This document shows, piece by piece, positions 10,460 through 23,418 of a DNA stretch of 64,000 nt. This DNA is from Chlorops oryzae (taxonomy: Eukaryota > Arthropoda > Insecta > Diptera > Chloropidae). Every line of letters starts with the position of its first letter. Position 1 is the stretch's first letter. A model generated the notes under the pieces. It was given only the letters and a program-made list of their open reading frames with translations, did no database searches and was not told the origin of the DNA. A program made the position numbers and the translations under genes. The stretch is taken from NCBI GenBank assembly GCA_020466095.1, contig CM035806.1, positions 32,489,071-32,553,070 of the forward strand, in the 5' to 3' direction.

Positions 10460-11842
10460 CGGAGATATGGTCGAAGAAACTCAGACCTGAGGAAATTGCT
10501 CCAAGACATGCCAAAAATGTGTTCGAACCTATCAATTTTGTAACCATTTGGAAGAAGGCATATTGCCATTTCAAAAAAATCTTCCTTGAAGAAAATCGGT
10601 TATTTCATAAGGTTGTTATAACAATTTATATATTTATCTATTTATCGGTTTCATTTCAGAACGTGCCCTGAAAAAAAGTCCATGAAAGTTTAAAATCCTT
10701 CTACTTGAGCTCGAACAGGAAAAAACAACGCTCAATTACGATTATAGATTTTTTAAATCGGTTCACAGAAACCAAAGTTACACGGCTTTGAAATTGGACA
10801 ATTTATTATTTTTTAAATCCTGTGTTAGTTTAAAAAAATGCCGAAAAGTATACTACATTTTTTTTTTTGATTCGATAATGAGCTCATGTTTGGGAAAAAT
10901 ATATAGCAAAGTCATACCCGACAAACTCTGTGTCGAGGGTATATGGCATTTTTTCATCCATACTCGAGATAGACTTTAAAAAAATTTATATACAAATGGT
11001 TAGTATCACCAGAAAATTTCCATATATTCAATTTGCGGTTTTCTATACCCGACACACTCTGTGTCGAGGGTATATTACGTTTGTGTTGTTGTGTGTAACA
11101 CCCAGAACCAGTCGAGATAGACCATACAAAATATATATAGAAATGATAAGCGTCACCAGGAGATTCCGTTTAGCCATGTCTGCCTGTCTGTCTGTACGTC
11201 TGTCTGTCCGTCTGTTTGTATACAGATTTTTTATCGAAGGATTTGAGCTATCTTGATGAAATTTGATATGCGTACTCACAAGCACATGAGTAAGAACAAG
11301 TTCGAGTATGGACCCGATCGGAACATTTTTAGGGGTACCTCCAGTACTAGGGTCTGTTGCGAAAATCACAACCATTTCTATATAAATTTTTTTTAAGTCT
11401 ATCTCGAGTACGGACGAAAAAATGCCATATACCCTCGACACAGAGTTTGTCGGGTGTGATTTGCTATATATTTTTCCCAAACATGAGCTCATTATCGAAT
11501 CAAAAAAAAAAATGTAGTATACTTTTCGGCATTTTTTTAAACTAACACAGGATTTAAAAAATCTATAATCGTAATTGAGCGTTTTTTTTCTGTTGAGCTC
11601 AAGTAGAAGGATTTTAAACTTTCATGGACTTTTTTTTCAGGGCACGTTCTGAAATGAAACCGATAAATTAGATAAATATATAAATTGTTATAACAACCTT
11701 ATGAAATAACCGATTTTCTTCAAGGAAGATTTTTTTGAAATGGCATATGCCTTCTTCCAAATGGTTACAAAATTGATAGGTTCGAACACAATTTTTGGCA
11801 ATGTCTTTGGCAATTTCCTCAGGTCTTTTCACCATATCTCCG
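10460..11842. mobile_element. foldback-like element with arms of about 0.5 kb
   Basis: The left arm 10460-11001 is the inverted complement of 11370-11842. Both share the GGAGATATGG edge, ACCATTTGGAAGAAGGCAT, the GGGCACGTTCTGA region, the ATGAGCTCAT region and the GTCGAGGGTATATGGCAT inner border. The left arm has an extra segment of about 65 bp bounded by duplicated TTTTTTAAATC. The loop (11002-11369) is occupied by another dispersed repeat. Open frames in the arms are not supported as genes. Confidence 0.75.
11043..11350 (+). mobile_element. dispersed repeat family B, unexpanded copy
   Basis: The order of landmarks is: TATACCCGACACACTCTGTG / GTCGAGGGTATATT, then TCGAGATAGACCAT, then ATGATAAGCGTCACC, then a short TCTG-rich tract (TCTGTCTGTCCGTCTG), then ATCGAAGGATTTGAGCTATC, then a GTACCTCCAGTACTAGGGT end. 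The same order recurs around the large arrays at 13.5-17.0 kb (minus orientation) and 30.4-31.6 kb, where the TCTG tract is replaced by hundreds of bases of CT-rich satellite. It lies in the loop of the foldback element. Confidence 0.7.
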
Positions 11843-11849
11843 AAAATTT

Positions 11850-13510
11850 GTAGACGTTTTCTTGGCCCTTTATTTTAATTTCAATTTACTTGGAACATGA
11901 AAGTGTCATAAGTATTTCAGAAAAATTTAATTAATCGAAAATTTGGGCCACATAAATTTTTTTTTCCAAGTTTAAACTTGATTTTATAGGGTCGCTTAAA
12001 ATAATTTTTTTTTAAAATTTGTTTTTTCTAAGAAAGCAAATTTTCTATTCATGGAGATACAAGTTAGTTTAGGAAAAACTATGATATTTTTTTTCATGAA
12101 ACTTTGAAGGCGACATTCAAATGCCTCAGCTTAAACCAATTTTGAGTTTCTGAGTAAAAAGTAGGCGACTGAATATAGATTTTATTGTGTAAAGAATTTT
12201 TTTTTATGAATATGAAAAGCTAGTTATTTAATGATAGAGTAGAGATGAGAGAATTGTTAGAAGATATAAATTTTAGTAAGCTTTAATATGGTAGCTATTA
12301 ATATAGAGAATAGAGAAAGAGTTTGAGAAATCAAAAGGAAGAAATGAGCTTAGGAGAGATGTTAGAAGACGAGAAGTAGTTTAGAGATATTAGAGAGCTT
12401 TTTGAAAGTTTTGGTAGAATTTTGTTATTTATAGAAAGTTTAATAAGATAAACAACAAAAACAATGGGCTGTATCAATACTTAGTGCAGCATGGAAAGGT
12501 GAAGGTGGGCCTTATGTGGTGAGACTTAAAATAAAAGATAGTTTCTTAAGTTGGAGTTTCTTTACTAAAAAGAACACTTATTATATACCCAAAAACTATT
12601 ACTATTTAATATTTTAATAGGTTTTTTGGTAAAAATATTTCTTTTTAAAACCGTTTTGCATAAGGGCAAGATTTTTGAGGTCTGTATGACATTTTAAGGC
12701 ATTCTAAATTAAAAACAAGTTTTATATGGAAAAAGTTAGGTATAGTGTTGTGCGGGTGGTTTTGAGCGTGTGCGATTTTGATTTAACTTTTATATTTGCT
12801 TAATGTTATCAATAGAAGTATGAAACCTTCGTACTTTGAGCGCTATAGCCTTCTTAGCTAGCATCTAAAAGTTCCAATGACAGTTCGGCTGGGCGTGGTC
12901 CACCTTGACACCATTAAGTTTGCGTTGTTATCATGACAAAAAACTTAGAGGTTAGATACTCTAGTAAAAAGAGCTCCACCAAACTTATGGAAATTAAAAA
13001 ATCTTAAACATTTAGAAAATTTTACTGATTTTAAATATATTTTACCAGACCAAACACTTGCGTATAAAACTATAAAGATTTTATAATCGCAAGCCCATTA
13101 AATTGGTAACATTTTAAACCATAATGTTACCAGGTCAAATTAAAAATGAGTGAGATATTTGAATATTAACAAATCTTAAGCGTTGAATTTTGATATGAAT
13201 TGTACCCTTAAGGTATGCATGTCAATATTTAAGGCTTAAATTTCCTATTAGTTTTGAGTATTTTCCAGTGAAATTTTGTTCGAACTATAATGCACGATAA
13301 ACATAATTTCACTATATATTTCTGACATCGTGGTTGTTGCAATATTTTCAAGAAAACCCACGATTTTTAATATCAAAAAATTTCGATGCATACTTTTGGG
13401 GGCTCAATTTGAAGAGACTTCATACCAACTTCGAAGGCAATTCGGCACGGGTTATCGTATTCCAATCCCAATAAATATTTCATATTTAAGCTAATAGGAC
13501 CATTTAGAAA
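11850..13510. other. AT-rich non-coding stretch
   Basis: No ORF of note, no splice-framed exon and no clear terminal repeats. Between 12220 and 12440 the plus strand is rich in TTAGA/AGAGA motifs, a cryptic simple repeat. Confidence 0.5.
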
Positions 13511-13651
13511 AAAATTGGAGGGTATGCATTTCGATTTTTGGGAAAATAAAACCCTCCCTTATATTTGGGACACCCTAATGTATATGGCAACCCACTTGAA
13601 CTTTGGGGGGGGAGCAATTTCCGAAGCTGTCCTTTCGTCAATCCCGAAAGT

Positions 13652-14222
13652 GAGAAAAATAGAGGAGAGAGAGAGAGAGAGAGGAGAGAAGAAGAGAAAG
13701 AGAGAATTGTAGAAGAGAATAGAGAGATAGAGAGAGAAGAGAGAGACAAGAGAGAATGTTGAGAGAGATAGAGAGAGATAGAGAGAGAAAAGGGGCATAG
13801 AGAGAAGGGGAAAAATAGAAATAGAGATAGAGATAGAGATAGAGATAGAGATAGAGATAGAGAGAGAGAGAGAGATAAGATAGAGATAAAGAGAGAAGAG
13901 ATAGAGATAGAGATAGAGATAGATATAGAGATAGAGAAAGATAAGGAGAAAGATAGAGATAGAGAGAGATATAGAGAGATATAGGGAGAGATAGAGAGAG
14001 ATAGTGAGAGATAAAGAGAGATAAAGAGAGAGAGATAGAGACAGATAGAGACAGATAGAGACAGGTAGAGACAGATAGAGACAGATAGAGACAGATAGAG
14101 ACAGATAGAGACAGATAGAGACAGATAGAGACAGATAGAGACAGATAGAGACAGATAGAGACAGATAGAGACAGATAGAGACAGATAGAGACAGATAGAG
14201 AGAGATAGAGACAGATAGAGAC
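13652..14222 (+). repeat. GA-rich satellite, left block (10-bp GATAGAGACA units)
   Basis: Polypurine sequence starting with irregular GAGA, then AGATAGAGAT units, then from about 14036 a very regular 10-bp GATAGAGACA period. Long Ser/Leu frames on the minus strand are artefacts of the repeat. Confidence 0.95.
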
Positions 14223-14664
14223 TAGTGTCCGACTGAAGGTTCAGCTTCGGCTTCGGTAATCGGCATAATCGGCCAATTCTTAATCTTCGGCTTCGGCTGG
14301 AAAAAGCCGAATATTTTAGCCGAATATTTTGCATTTTAATGAAGTAAAAAAGTCACGATAGATTTTCAATTGCTTAATTGAGACCTTTTACACTAGTTTA
14401 TTTTTTTTTTTTTTTTTTTTTTTTAACGTTTTATTATTATTGGATCACTCCTCTAATATAGGAGTCTAGCAATAAGTTTTTAAATCTTACACCTAATTGG
14501 ACAATATTACAAATCACAAAGCATTTTCTTAATTGAAAAGATTTGACTTAGTAATAATTCATTGCGGGCCTCGATACCGAAAACTGGGCTTTGCTGATGT
14601 GTGAAGAACACCGTGTAATATTGGCGGTGCGGAAATGAAGATTTAAGCAGCTAGGCTTGTGCGT

Positions 14665-14884
14665 GGATTTCAAGGGTGCATGGAGTGCACCCACCGAGAT
14701 GACGATCACTAGGAAAGCTGAGTTTATGAATGTGCGTGGATTGCAAGGGTGCATGAGTGCACCCACCGAGTAGACGACCAGCTAGGAAAGCTGAGTTTAT
14801 GGATGTGCGTGGATTGCAAGGGTGCATGGAGTGCACCCACCGAGTAGACGATCAGCTAGGAAAGCTGAGTTTATGGATGTGCAT
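14665..14884 (-). repeat. 3 x 73-bp tandem repeat in the LINE 3' region
   Basis: GGATT(T/G)CAAGGGTGCATG starts occur at 14665, 14738 and 14811, with a partial start at 14885. Units contain GTGCACCCACCGAG and CTAGGAAAGCTGAGTTTATG. It lies between the poly(A) tail and the RT remnant, so it belongs to the LINE 3' end. Confidence 0.85.
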
Positions 14885-15078
14885 GGATTGCACTGCTGCT
14901 GTAGAACGATTTATAATTGCTGGCCGGTCATTTCTTTTCAATCTCGAAGAGAACGATGTGTTCGATAATCCACGGGCAAGTGGATTTACATGTCTGCGCA
15001 ATTTATTGAAGTATTTCTCTTTGATATTGGTGAAACTCTGTTTTAACCAGTTCTACGTTGAGCTCTTTATGGATCCGT

Positions 15079-15937
15079 TCATTCGAAACAAACCAAGGAG
15101 CTCCTGTTTATAGTCCTTAGGATCTTGGACTGTGCTCTTTGCAGGATTTCTATATTCGAAGAGCTGGCATTTCCATATAATTGTAAGCCATACGTCCATA
15201 TTGTTTTTATAACTTGGTTGTATAGAAGGATTTTATATTCAAGCTTTAGAGGAGAGCGGCTATTTATTAACCAGTGCAGGCTGTTGGCTTTAAGCTTCAT
15301 TTGGGTTCTCTTGGCTTCAATATGCTTACGCCATGTCAGTCTTTTGTCCAAATGGATACCGAGATATGTACTTCCTCACATTGTGGGATGCGTACATTAT
15401 TAAGGAAAATGTCAGGAGAAGCTTTTCTATTGAGCGGAAATTAATGTGTTGACATTTAGGCTCATTAATTTTGATTCGGCATTTAGATAACCAGCTTTGG
15501 ATTTCGCTCAAGTGATCTTGGAGCTGAGAAGTTGCGATACTTAGTCCTTGTGCCGACTAAATACCGCTGTGTCATCAGCAAATGTTGAAATCAATATTCT
15601 ATCGTTTAATTTGGAATATCTGCTGTGTATATAAGGTAAAGAAAAGGCCCAACAACACTCCCTTGGGGACTCCGCGTTTATTTGAAAGGTTTTTGTAATA
15701 AATGAATTATGTCTACTGAAACGTTCTATGTTTTAAGTATGACTCAAAGATCGGTGAAAATTGGAAGGGAATTAATCTTCTGATTTTGTAATAACAGTCC
15801 GTCATGCCAAACTTTATCGAACGCTTGTTGCACATCAAGGAATACTGCAGAGCATACTCCCGATTTTCATAGGCAAGTCTTATTTCATTTGTAATCCGAT
15901 TTACCTGATCAATAGTACCGTGTTGTTTTCTAAACAC
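15079..15937 (-). pseudogene. Jockey-type reverse transcriptase fragment, frameshifted
   Basis: Three minus-strand frames read in order as parts of a non-LTR reverse transcriptase. 15713-15937 has FRKQHGTIDQVNRITNEI, typical of the region before the FLDVxxAFDxVWH block. 15326-15511 has IQSWLSKCRIKINEPKC and an IRxYPxGQ-like end. 15079-15351 has LTWRKHIEAKRTQMKLK, YKILLYNQVIKTIWTYGLQL and SNIEILQRAQSKILRTI, the thumb/connection region of Jockey-like elements. The catalytic YADD region is broken by frame changes and a stop-rich stretch. The 5' part, including the endonuclease and gag-like ORF, is missing. The product is non-functional. Confidence 0.85.
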
Positions 15938-16173
15938 TACACTAGTTTATTATTGCCGTAAATTCTCACTTTGTGGGCGACTAAGGCGAAAGAATTTAGA
16001 GAAAATTTGAGCGGTTTTTTTTGTGCTTGTCAAATGAATAAAGACTGATTTTGTTTCCTTACTGTAAAATGTTTTGCATTCGGCTTCGGCCTTCGGTCTT
16101 CGGCCGAAGTCTTCAACTCTGCCGATTGTTCGGCTTCGGCTTCGGCTAAAAATCCACCTTCGGTCGGACACTA

Positions 16174-16928
<755 letters not shown>

Positions 16929-17199
16929 ATAGAGAATAGACGGACAGGCGGACCGACTGATTATTTCTTGTACATATTTCTTATGGTCCATCTCGAGAGA
17001 CGTGTGGGCGTAAAATGAAATCCTTTATATTATTTTTATTTTTATACAGCTTATCAAAACATATAAATTGTCTTAATCCCATTTGAAAATCAAAAATTTT
17101 TAAACGAGTCATATTCATTCGATTTCCAGCACCCATTAAATAAAAAATTGGGTCAAGTTCTGTGACTCGTTTCTCCCTTTTGCTTAAAAACTTTCAATT

Positions 17200-18762
17200 C
17201 AATCCGATTTCTCACGGAAATACCAGACAAAACATGATGTTGCATCTAACACTATAGCACGCCCTAATCGTTCGTCCTGCTGCTGAGAACATCTTACTGC
17301 AAGCGGTTCCCAAAATTTCGCTGCACCTTTTCCAATCGACTGATTGAGACCCCCTGGACGTGTGAGCGAAACCGTCTCGAGTACTCAAGCAGCGAAGACG
17401 AAGGGGCATAACAACCCAATTGACTTTGAAGCGATGTGTATTTTAATTGCACTACCGCCGCATTGACTCCGTGGCAAGAAAGAATCAAGGACATCAGAGC
17501 CCTGCTGGGTGGTGTAAAAGCCGTTGTCACAGCATGCCGAACGCGCTCCAGCTTCCAGGCTAAGAAACAAACCAAAAACAAAAAACGAAATGCAAAAAGA
17601 AAAAATCCCAATTAAAGCCACGACGACGCGTCGTCGCCCAAGCAAGCACCCTGAAACGACGATGATGGAAACGCTGTTTCATTGGCGATCACAATTTATC
17701 AGGGGATGTCGATGAGATTGCGGAATGTCCTATGGGATGTTTGCGTTCGAAAAAAGTTCCTTTCTATCCGAAACGTCGGCTTTGCCTAGGAGTTCGAGAC
17801 TCTGTCGCTGGATAAAAATTGACCTAGGTGCTGCATTGCGGCAGGCACTGGCGTACTGTATGCCGAACGCAACGCACCGCCACGCAATGGAATGAGCCCA
17901 ACGAAATGAAGCGACCAACCAAAATAATCATCCCTCTTGGGAATCATCCCAATAGACAAGAACGCACATTGCTTGGCAGTGGGGTGAATATTGAATTGTT
18001 CCCTAATAAATCGCGCTAACATTGCTTATCGCTTGGGTGCTTCGCTCTCTGTTTTCATTTCGCCGGCCGGAAATACATACCTACATTGGTATACACACTC
18101 ACACACTCACACACATCCATACGTACATACCTACATACGTGAGCACCTTGGATGCTTGTGTGCTTTGAAATTTGCTTCTCTGCTGGCTTCCGTATTCTCT
18201 TAAGCAATCGCACGTGCAATATTCGAATATTCCGTGCTCTTATCACGTGGCGCCGCGGCCGTGAGAGCGACTCTTAAGAGCGCACAGCACATCGGCATGC
18301 TGAGCCAAGCACTGGCGACGGCTGGCTACTGGCGACTTGCGACTAGCGACGACAATGGCATTCAGGACTTTTGACTTTCATTCATGTTTATTCCGCTTAC
18401 GTTGACGCAAGGATAAGCACACACGCGTCGGTTGCAAGGAACACGTACATATTTGGATGTACGGATTTTTGGGAATGTTTTGTTGACGTTCGTTCACAAA
18501 ACACGAGAGTTCCGAGCAGCGAAAAACGTTCAAAGTTCACATTGTACTTGTTGTTGTCTTTTGTCGTCACTTTGTGTTACAAAAAATAGTGCGGGCTTTT
18601 TGAAGACTTCCGTGAGTGGTGACCAAAAAAAAAAAAAAACAAAATAAATAAATTTAAAAAAAAAACAAAATTAAAAAAAAATTGTTAACGTTTTGGGCTC
18701 CTTTCCCTGCTCAGAAGAAGACTTTGGGACTGATCCATATTGAAGCGACAGGGACCGGGACA
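17200..18762 (+). promoter_or_regulatory. probable promoter and 5' UTR of the MSRRKQ isoform
   Basis: Base composition changes here from AT-rich repeats to more balanced, CpG-containing unique sequence. Examples are ACGACGCGTCGTCG near 17620 and CACGTGGCGCCGCGG near 18245, the latter with an E-box. The start codon follows at 18763. No TATA box or strong initiator could be fixed by eye, so the start site is unknown. The role is inferred from position and composition only. Confidence 0.4.
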
Positions 18763-18805
18763 ATGTCACGTCGGAAGCAGGCAAAGCCGCGCGCCTTTCT
18801 CAAAC
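18763..18805 (+). CDS. Exon 1: N-terminus of an MSRRKQ (NuRD-recruiting) zinc-finger protein, FOG/u-shaped-like or Oaz (ZNF423/521)-like
   Basis: The exon encodes MSRRKQAKPRAFLK and ends at AAAC|GTAAGT, a consensus donor, leaving one base (phase 1). The MSRRKQxxPR start is the short motif by which FOG, SALL, BCL11 and ZNF423/521 proteins bind RBBP4/RBBP7-type subunits of the NuRD repressor in the nucleus. The first ten residues match the ZNF521-type motif. FOG proteins have a very similar MSRRKQSNPRQIKR. An A at -3 suits initiation. An in-frame ATG lies upstream at 18682 without an intervening stop, but the conserved motif begins at 18763, so I choose that start. The joined codon with exon 2 is CTG (Leu). 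I cannot decide between u-shaped, Oaz, spalt and the BCL11 orthologue, because the zinc fingers are outside the window. Confidence 0.72.
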
Positions 18806-19525
18806 GTAAGTTCCGAACAATGGGTGGCAGACTTGCACGTGCTGTCTCCTCACATGTGTTGTCCAAAAAGGTATTTATGTGTATGTTTATGATCGATTCA
18901 CTTTGCAGGTAGGTACGCCATAAAGGGCCTTAAGCTCCAAAAGAGCTAAAATGCAAATGTCAATCATAGTGGCAGCATGATTTTGGTACCCCCGACGCCA
19001 TCGGGTGCCTGGGGAATTTCAGCAGCAGTGACGGCAGTGACGATGGTGACGGTAGAATGGTAGCAATGCCAGCTGTGGTGGCGACGGCAACGGCAACGAC
19101 ACTCATAAGTGACTGGTTGCGGCATGGTGGCATGGTGGCTTGGTGTCTTGCCACCTATCTGTCTTGTTAACATTTCTCCTATCACCAGATACCGCCAGCA
19201 CCAACTTTAACTCAGTTCAGCCACAAACGTTGCCCCTGGGAGTTGCCAACGTCATTGACGTCGCCCTGTCATAGTCGTTCTAGAAGCCAGAGCCATCGTC
19301 ATCGTCGTTGTCGGTGTCGCTGGCGTTGGCGTTGGCATTGCCGATGTCGTTGTCGTTGTCATCCTCGTTGTTGTCGTCTAGATATGCACACGCCACACTG
19401 ACGTGGCCGTATGGGGCGCCATAAATTTTTTATCCAATTTCCAAGCACTTAACAATGCGGCATAAGGACGAAGTTGGTGTCGGTTCGGGGCCGTCTCGTC
19501 ACAAACATCCTGTCAAGAGCTTTCG

Positions 19526-19594
19526 AAATTCCATTCCATTCCACTTCACTCCATTCCATTCTATTCCCATTCTATTCTATTCTATTCTATTCCA
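19526..19594. repeat. pentanucleotide (CCATT/CTATT)n repeat
   Basis: Degenerate 5-bp period, first CCATT-type then CTATT-type units. Confidence 0.85.
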
Positions 19595-20099
19595 TCGCAT
19601 ATCGTATTGGTATTGGATTAGCGCAAATGTATACAGATTTGTCATAAGCAACGCCTAAACCTCTCTTTGCCCGATATCAAAATATGCTCCTATACCGCCT
19701 TCACTGTGCCAAAGCTATTCCCCGAAGGGGCCTGTGCACAACGGTGTACGGCCCCCAATGTGAAACTCGTTCTCATTCGGGCACAAAAGACCAGAGCACA
19801 ACAAAAAACAAAAACAAAAAAACACAAAAAACCTCTTTTTGGCTTTTATGTTGTTATATTTGTTGATGTTGTCGTCGTCGTTGTTGTTGTTGCCGTTCTT
19901 GTTTGTGTTGTTGCATTTATTGTCCGTAAAAACATAGAAAACCCATCGTTGTATTTCTCATGGGAGTTGCCAATTCCCGTGGGTGTTGCCTCGAGAGGAT
20001 TAGTTTACTCTGTTCATTCGTTACGTTTCGTTTTATATCGTTTCGTTGCATGTACGAAAGCTTTGACTTGACTTATGTATATAAAAAATCGACATGGGT

Positions 20100-20272
20100 A
20101 AGAGTGAGAGGGTGATAGACGGAGAGAGCGAGAGAGCGAGAGAGAGTGTGTGATAGGGGGGGGTGAGAGGGAGAGGGTTAGATAGAGAGTGTGGGAGAGT
20201 GAGGGAGAAAGGGAGAGAGGGAGCGAGGGAGCGAGCGAGCTAGAGAGAGGGAGACAGAGATAAAGATAGAAT
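20100..20272 (+). repeat. degenerate GA-rich tract
   Basis: About 170 bp of purine-rich sequence with GAGAGCGAGAGAGCGAG and GGGAGAGAGGGAGCGAG blocks and a G8 run near 20160. Confidence 0.85.
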
Positions 20273-22089
20273 ATGTAAGGCAGTTGTTGTTGCTGTTGTA
20301 AATAATGGGGTTGCATGGTATTGGGGATTTGAATGTAAATAAATAAATTTTTAAAATATTGTCGACGGACTGTGATGATACGGCTGAGGAATAAGCCGAA
20401 AAAGGCGAAGAAGAAGAAGACCACTGTCGACAGATAGTGTAGGGCACTAATGTATGAAAAAGAGTTATTTTTGTCAAAGCATTACCCTCTTTATGTATTC
20501 GCAAAACATTGTGACATTTCCCTGGGAAACATTTCAAAGTGCCATGACAGTTTCCGTAGTTATTTGAAAGCAATTCGATGTCGAAGAAATCACATCGAAT
20601 TGACGATGACCGAACGACCCACGACCCACGACCGACCACCGAGAACATTTCTTCATTTATTCATATGGAAGTTAATTTAATTTTAGCGTGCATTTATTTC
20701 ATCGAAATTTCGGCTTTCGAAACGTCAAATATTTATTTTGCTTACCTCATCAAGGCATTGGGGTCTGAAATCGTATTCTCAACACTCGACCGTTGTAAGG
20801 TCGCCCATATGTAGGCGCGCCCTTTGTGGGCCTTTTTATGGCATCTCTTTCGGCGTTGACACATTCCACGTTCAGTGTTGGCCATTTAGTTGGTTGGTGG
20901 GTCGGTTAGCCAGCATCCGCGAGCACAAAAACAAAAAAACAAGAACAAAAAAACAGCGGCAAACGCCTTAAATGCTGCAATGGCAATCTCAATCGCACTC
21001 GCAACTCAACAATGTTCTGCGTATTTCAAGTACACCGTAACGGTCCATTTCGTAGCGTTCTGTTCCCTTCCGTTCCGAGCCGTTCCGCCTGTGACTGACT
21101 GTGTGCGAAATGCACTCTGGGGGGCTTTAAACAAAAATGAAAATCGCTTGCATACATATGGGCGCTTACACGCTACTCATAAGGTTAAAGCTGCCTTCTT
21201 TTTCTTCTTCTTCTCGTTCCAACTTAGCAGCCACCTATAGATATATACATATTGTCCGAATATGCGTATCTTCACTTCCACACAAGAACATTTTACCCCC
21301 TCATACCCTCCAGTATCAATTTTAAAGCGCCATTCTTTTTTCCCGCTCGCTCATAGTCTCGGGCGTCCATACAATGCCCGTGCAAACACAAGCAGATACA
21401 CACACACGCACTCACACACAAGAAACCCTTGCTTCCCATTCTAATGTCCCCACCTCCATCCCCCATACCCAAAGTTTTTAACGACCATAACTGCATGAGA
21501 GCATTCCCATTTATTTTAAAACACTAAGCTTGCCTTTTTTCCCATTGTCAATTTATTTCCGTTTTAGCCCCAAGCGAAATTGTTCGCCAATTGATCGCAT
21601 TCTGAATTTATAAGAGTGTTAAATTTTTGCACACATTATCTAAAAAATCGAAAGAAATTCCGACTTGGTGGTATATCGAAAGTTTGCTTAAACTAAAAGT
21701 AAATTTTTCTTTAAAACATAAAAATACACAAGAGAAAACTTAACATTACAGGCACAGGCACAGCACCAAAGCCATTGATGGCAAAACACTTGGCCAATTA
21801 TAAAAAAGCTTTTTTATGTCCGGAATCATTCTACACGATGATTCACGAGAGCTAGTACATGCGGAGCAGGGTGATAGAGGATATCAAGACGAACAATAAA
21901 TCGTATGGGCGAGGAAGGAGTGTGGAGGGAGTCCGCTAATGCACCCCTGTGGAGTTATAGGGCCTTCAAATTTTTAAGCAGGAAGTCGAGAAAAAAAATT
22001 CTACCGTAATAACGGCTTATTGCAGAAAATAAACTGTAATGGGGTTTGACAGGCAATTGTATGGGCTTTTCGGAAATATTAAACTGTTG

Positions 22090-22205
22090 GTTAAAATTTG
22101 AGCCGTTGACGAAAAAATAATCGGTCATAGTAAAAACTTCTTAAAAACGTAAAATTTTTTTTTTACTTTAGGAGCCATTTTGGTATGAAAAAGGTCAACT
22201 TAAGA
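22090..22205 (+). repeat. dispersed repeat fragment related to 3675-3805
   Basis: The ACTTTAGGAGCCATTTTGGT segment and the neighbouring TTTGA(G/C)CC...CGGTCA(T/A)AGTAAAAA block match, in reverse orientation, the sequence inside the mariner-type element at 3675-3805. It is a decayed piece of the same repeat family. Confidence 0.55.
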
Positions 22206-22261
22206 CATGTTTTCCAATGTTTTTCCGAATCTGCAGTCGAGTTTCTTTTAAAACCGTTGCA

Positions 22262-22472
22262 CATATGAGCATTTCCAGAAAAAGTAAATTTTTTGTCGCG
22301 TCCGTATATAGCTGATTGCCATTCGGGACTGCATTGAAACTTTGAAAAATATGAAAGTCCGCATAAGCTGCCCGAAAGTATTGAGAAGCAAAAGTACTAT
22401 TTATCGCTTACTTGAATTCGGGACTTCAAATTGATCATTTAAGTGTCGCGTCCGTTTGGAAATGCCCATATG
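22262..22472. mobile_element. 211-bp MITE with CATATG(A/G)GCATTTCCA ends, copy 2
   Basis: Same element as 9915-10127, in the same orientation and differing at scattered sites. Both termini are present, CATATGAGCATTTCCA and TGGAAATGCCCATATG. Confidence 0.85.
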
Positions 22473-22960
22473 CTATACCTTATTTGTGGTTTAAGCATCG
22501 TACGAATGCCAACGAATTCGTTTCTGGTTTTTTTTTCTTTTCTTTCTACTAACATTTTTGTTTGGGCATAAATTAGTTTTTCGCGGTCTCTTGGAATGCA
22601 AAAAAAAAAAAAAAAATTTAATTCAAAAATGAAAATGAATTTTCGATTAATTTTCTTATGCCTTTTTCCGGTTAACTTTAGCGCCCAAAGAAAAAGAAAA
22701 TTCAACATTTTCCACTTATGAAGAAGTTGAGTGTGAACATTTTATGGACATAAGCCGTCATGCGAACATATGTGTACACATACATATATTTAAAGGGCAT
22801 ACAGACGAGAGCGTGCGATGATGCCATGCCGTTTGCCATCGCGATGGCTTCTCCTTCCTTCGGCCATCATGGAATTTATGAAAAATTCAATTTAATTACA
22901 CGATTAAACATGCACATTGGCGCGTTCGACCATTTGAACGTTTGTGAAATATTTCGCTCG

Positions 22961-23030
22961 ATTCCAATCCATTTCACTCCATTCCGTTCCATTCCGTTCC
23001 GTTCCGTTCCGTTCGGTTCCCCGTTCCTTT
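22961..23030. repeat. pentanucleotide (GTTCC/ATTCC)n repeat
   Basis: Runs of ATTCC and GTTCC units with occasional substitutions, 5-bp period. Confidence 0.85.
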
Positions 23031-23372
23031 GCCTTCTGTTCCATTCTATATTCTTTTGTCTTGCCTTTGGCTTGGAATTCACACTGTTGCGGTATTATAC
23101 TGTATGTTTGCCGAGCTTATGCGGTTCAGCGAAAGGACATCTTTGGCCGAACTTTATTGTACTTTTGTTCCATTGCACCTTGCCAATTCATTTCAAATAA
23201 GGTGATGTTAAATGAGTGAGTAGAGATGAAGTGGGCGATTACGATTACGTGTTGGAATGGTAGCGCGATGGTTGGCGGGGCTGAGGAATGAAGTTAGCAT
23301 ATGTCCATATGCTTATCTGTGAAGCTGAATGTGGCTGTCACCTCTTGTTGGTAGTTTGTTCTGCTTATGGGG

Positions 23373-23374
<2 letters not shown>

Positions 23375-23415
<41 letters not shown>
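23375..23415. repeat. (AC)n microsatellite
   Basis: About 20 uninterrupted AC dinucleotides. Confidence 0.95.

Positions 23416-23418
<3 letters not shown>

Larger units (their letters stand above)
14389..15951 (-). mobile_element. 5'-truncated Jockey-clade LINE with poly(A) tail and 14-bp target duplication
   Basis: TACACTAGTTTATT occurs at 14389-14402 and 15938-15951. Just inside the left copy is a run of T (the minus-strand poly(A) tail) to about 14424, and the right boundary cuts directly into reverse-transcriptase sequence, as in 5'-truncated target-primed insertions. The body carries disrupted RT fragments and a tandemly repeated 3' region. It is nested in the hAT-like element. Confidence 0.85.

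Noticed and set aside
13504..14334. 276-residue Ser/Leu/Tyr minus-strand ORF
   Set aside because: It is the translation of the GA-rich satellite plus the edge of the hAT-like element; there is no start context, domain or codon bias.
15079..15351. Host gene encoding a 90-residue protein
   Set aside because: Recognised as part of a degenerate Jockey-type reverse transcriptase within a truncated LINE.
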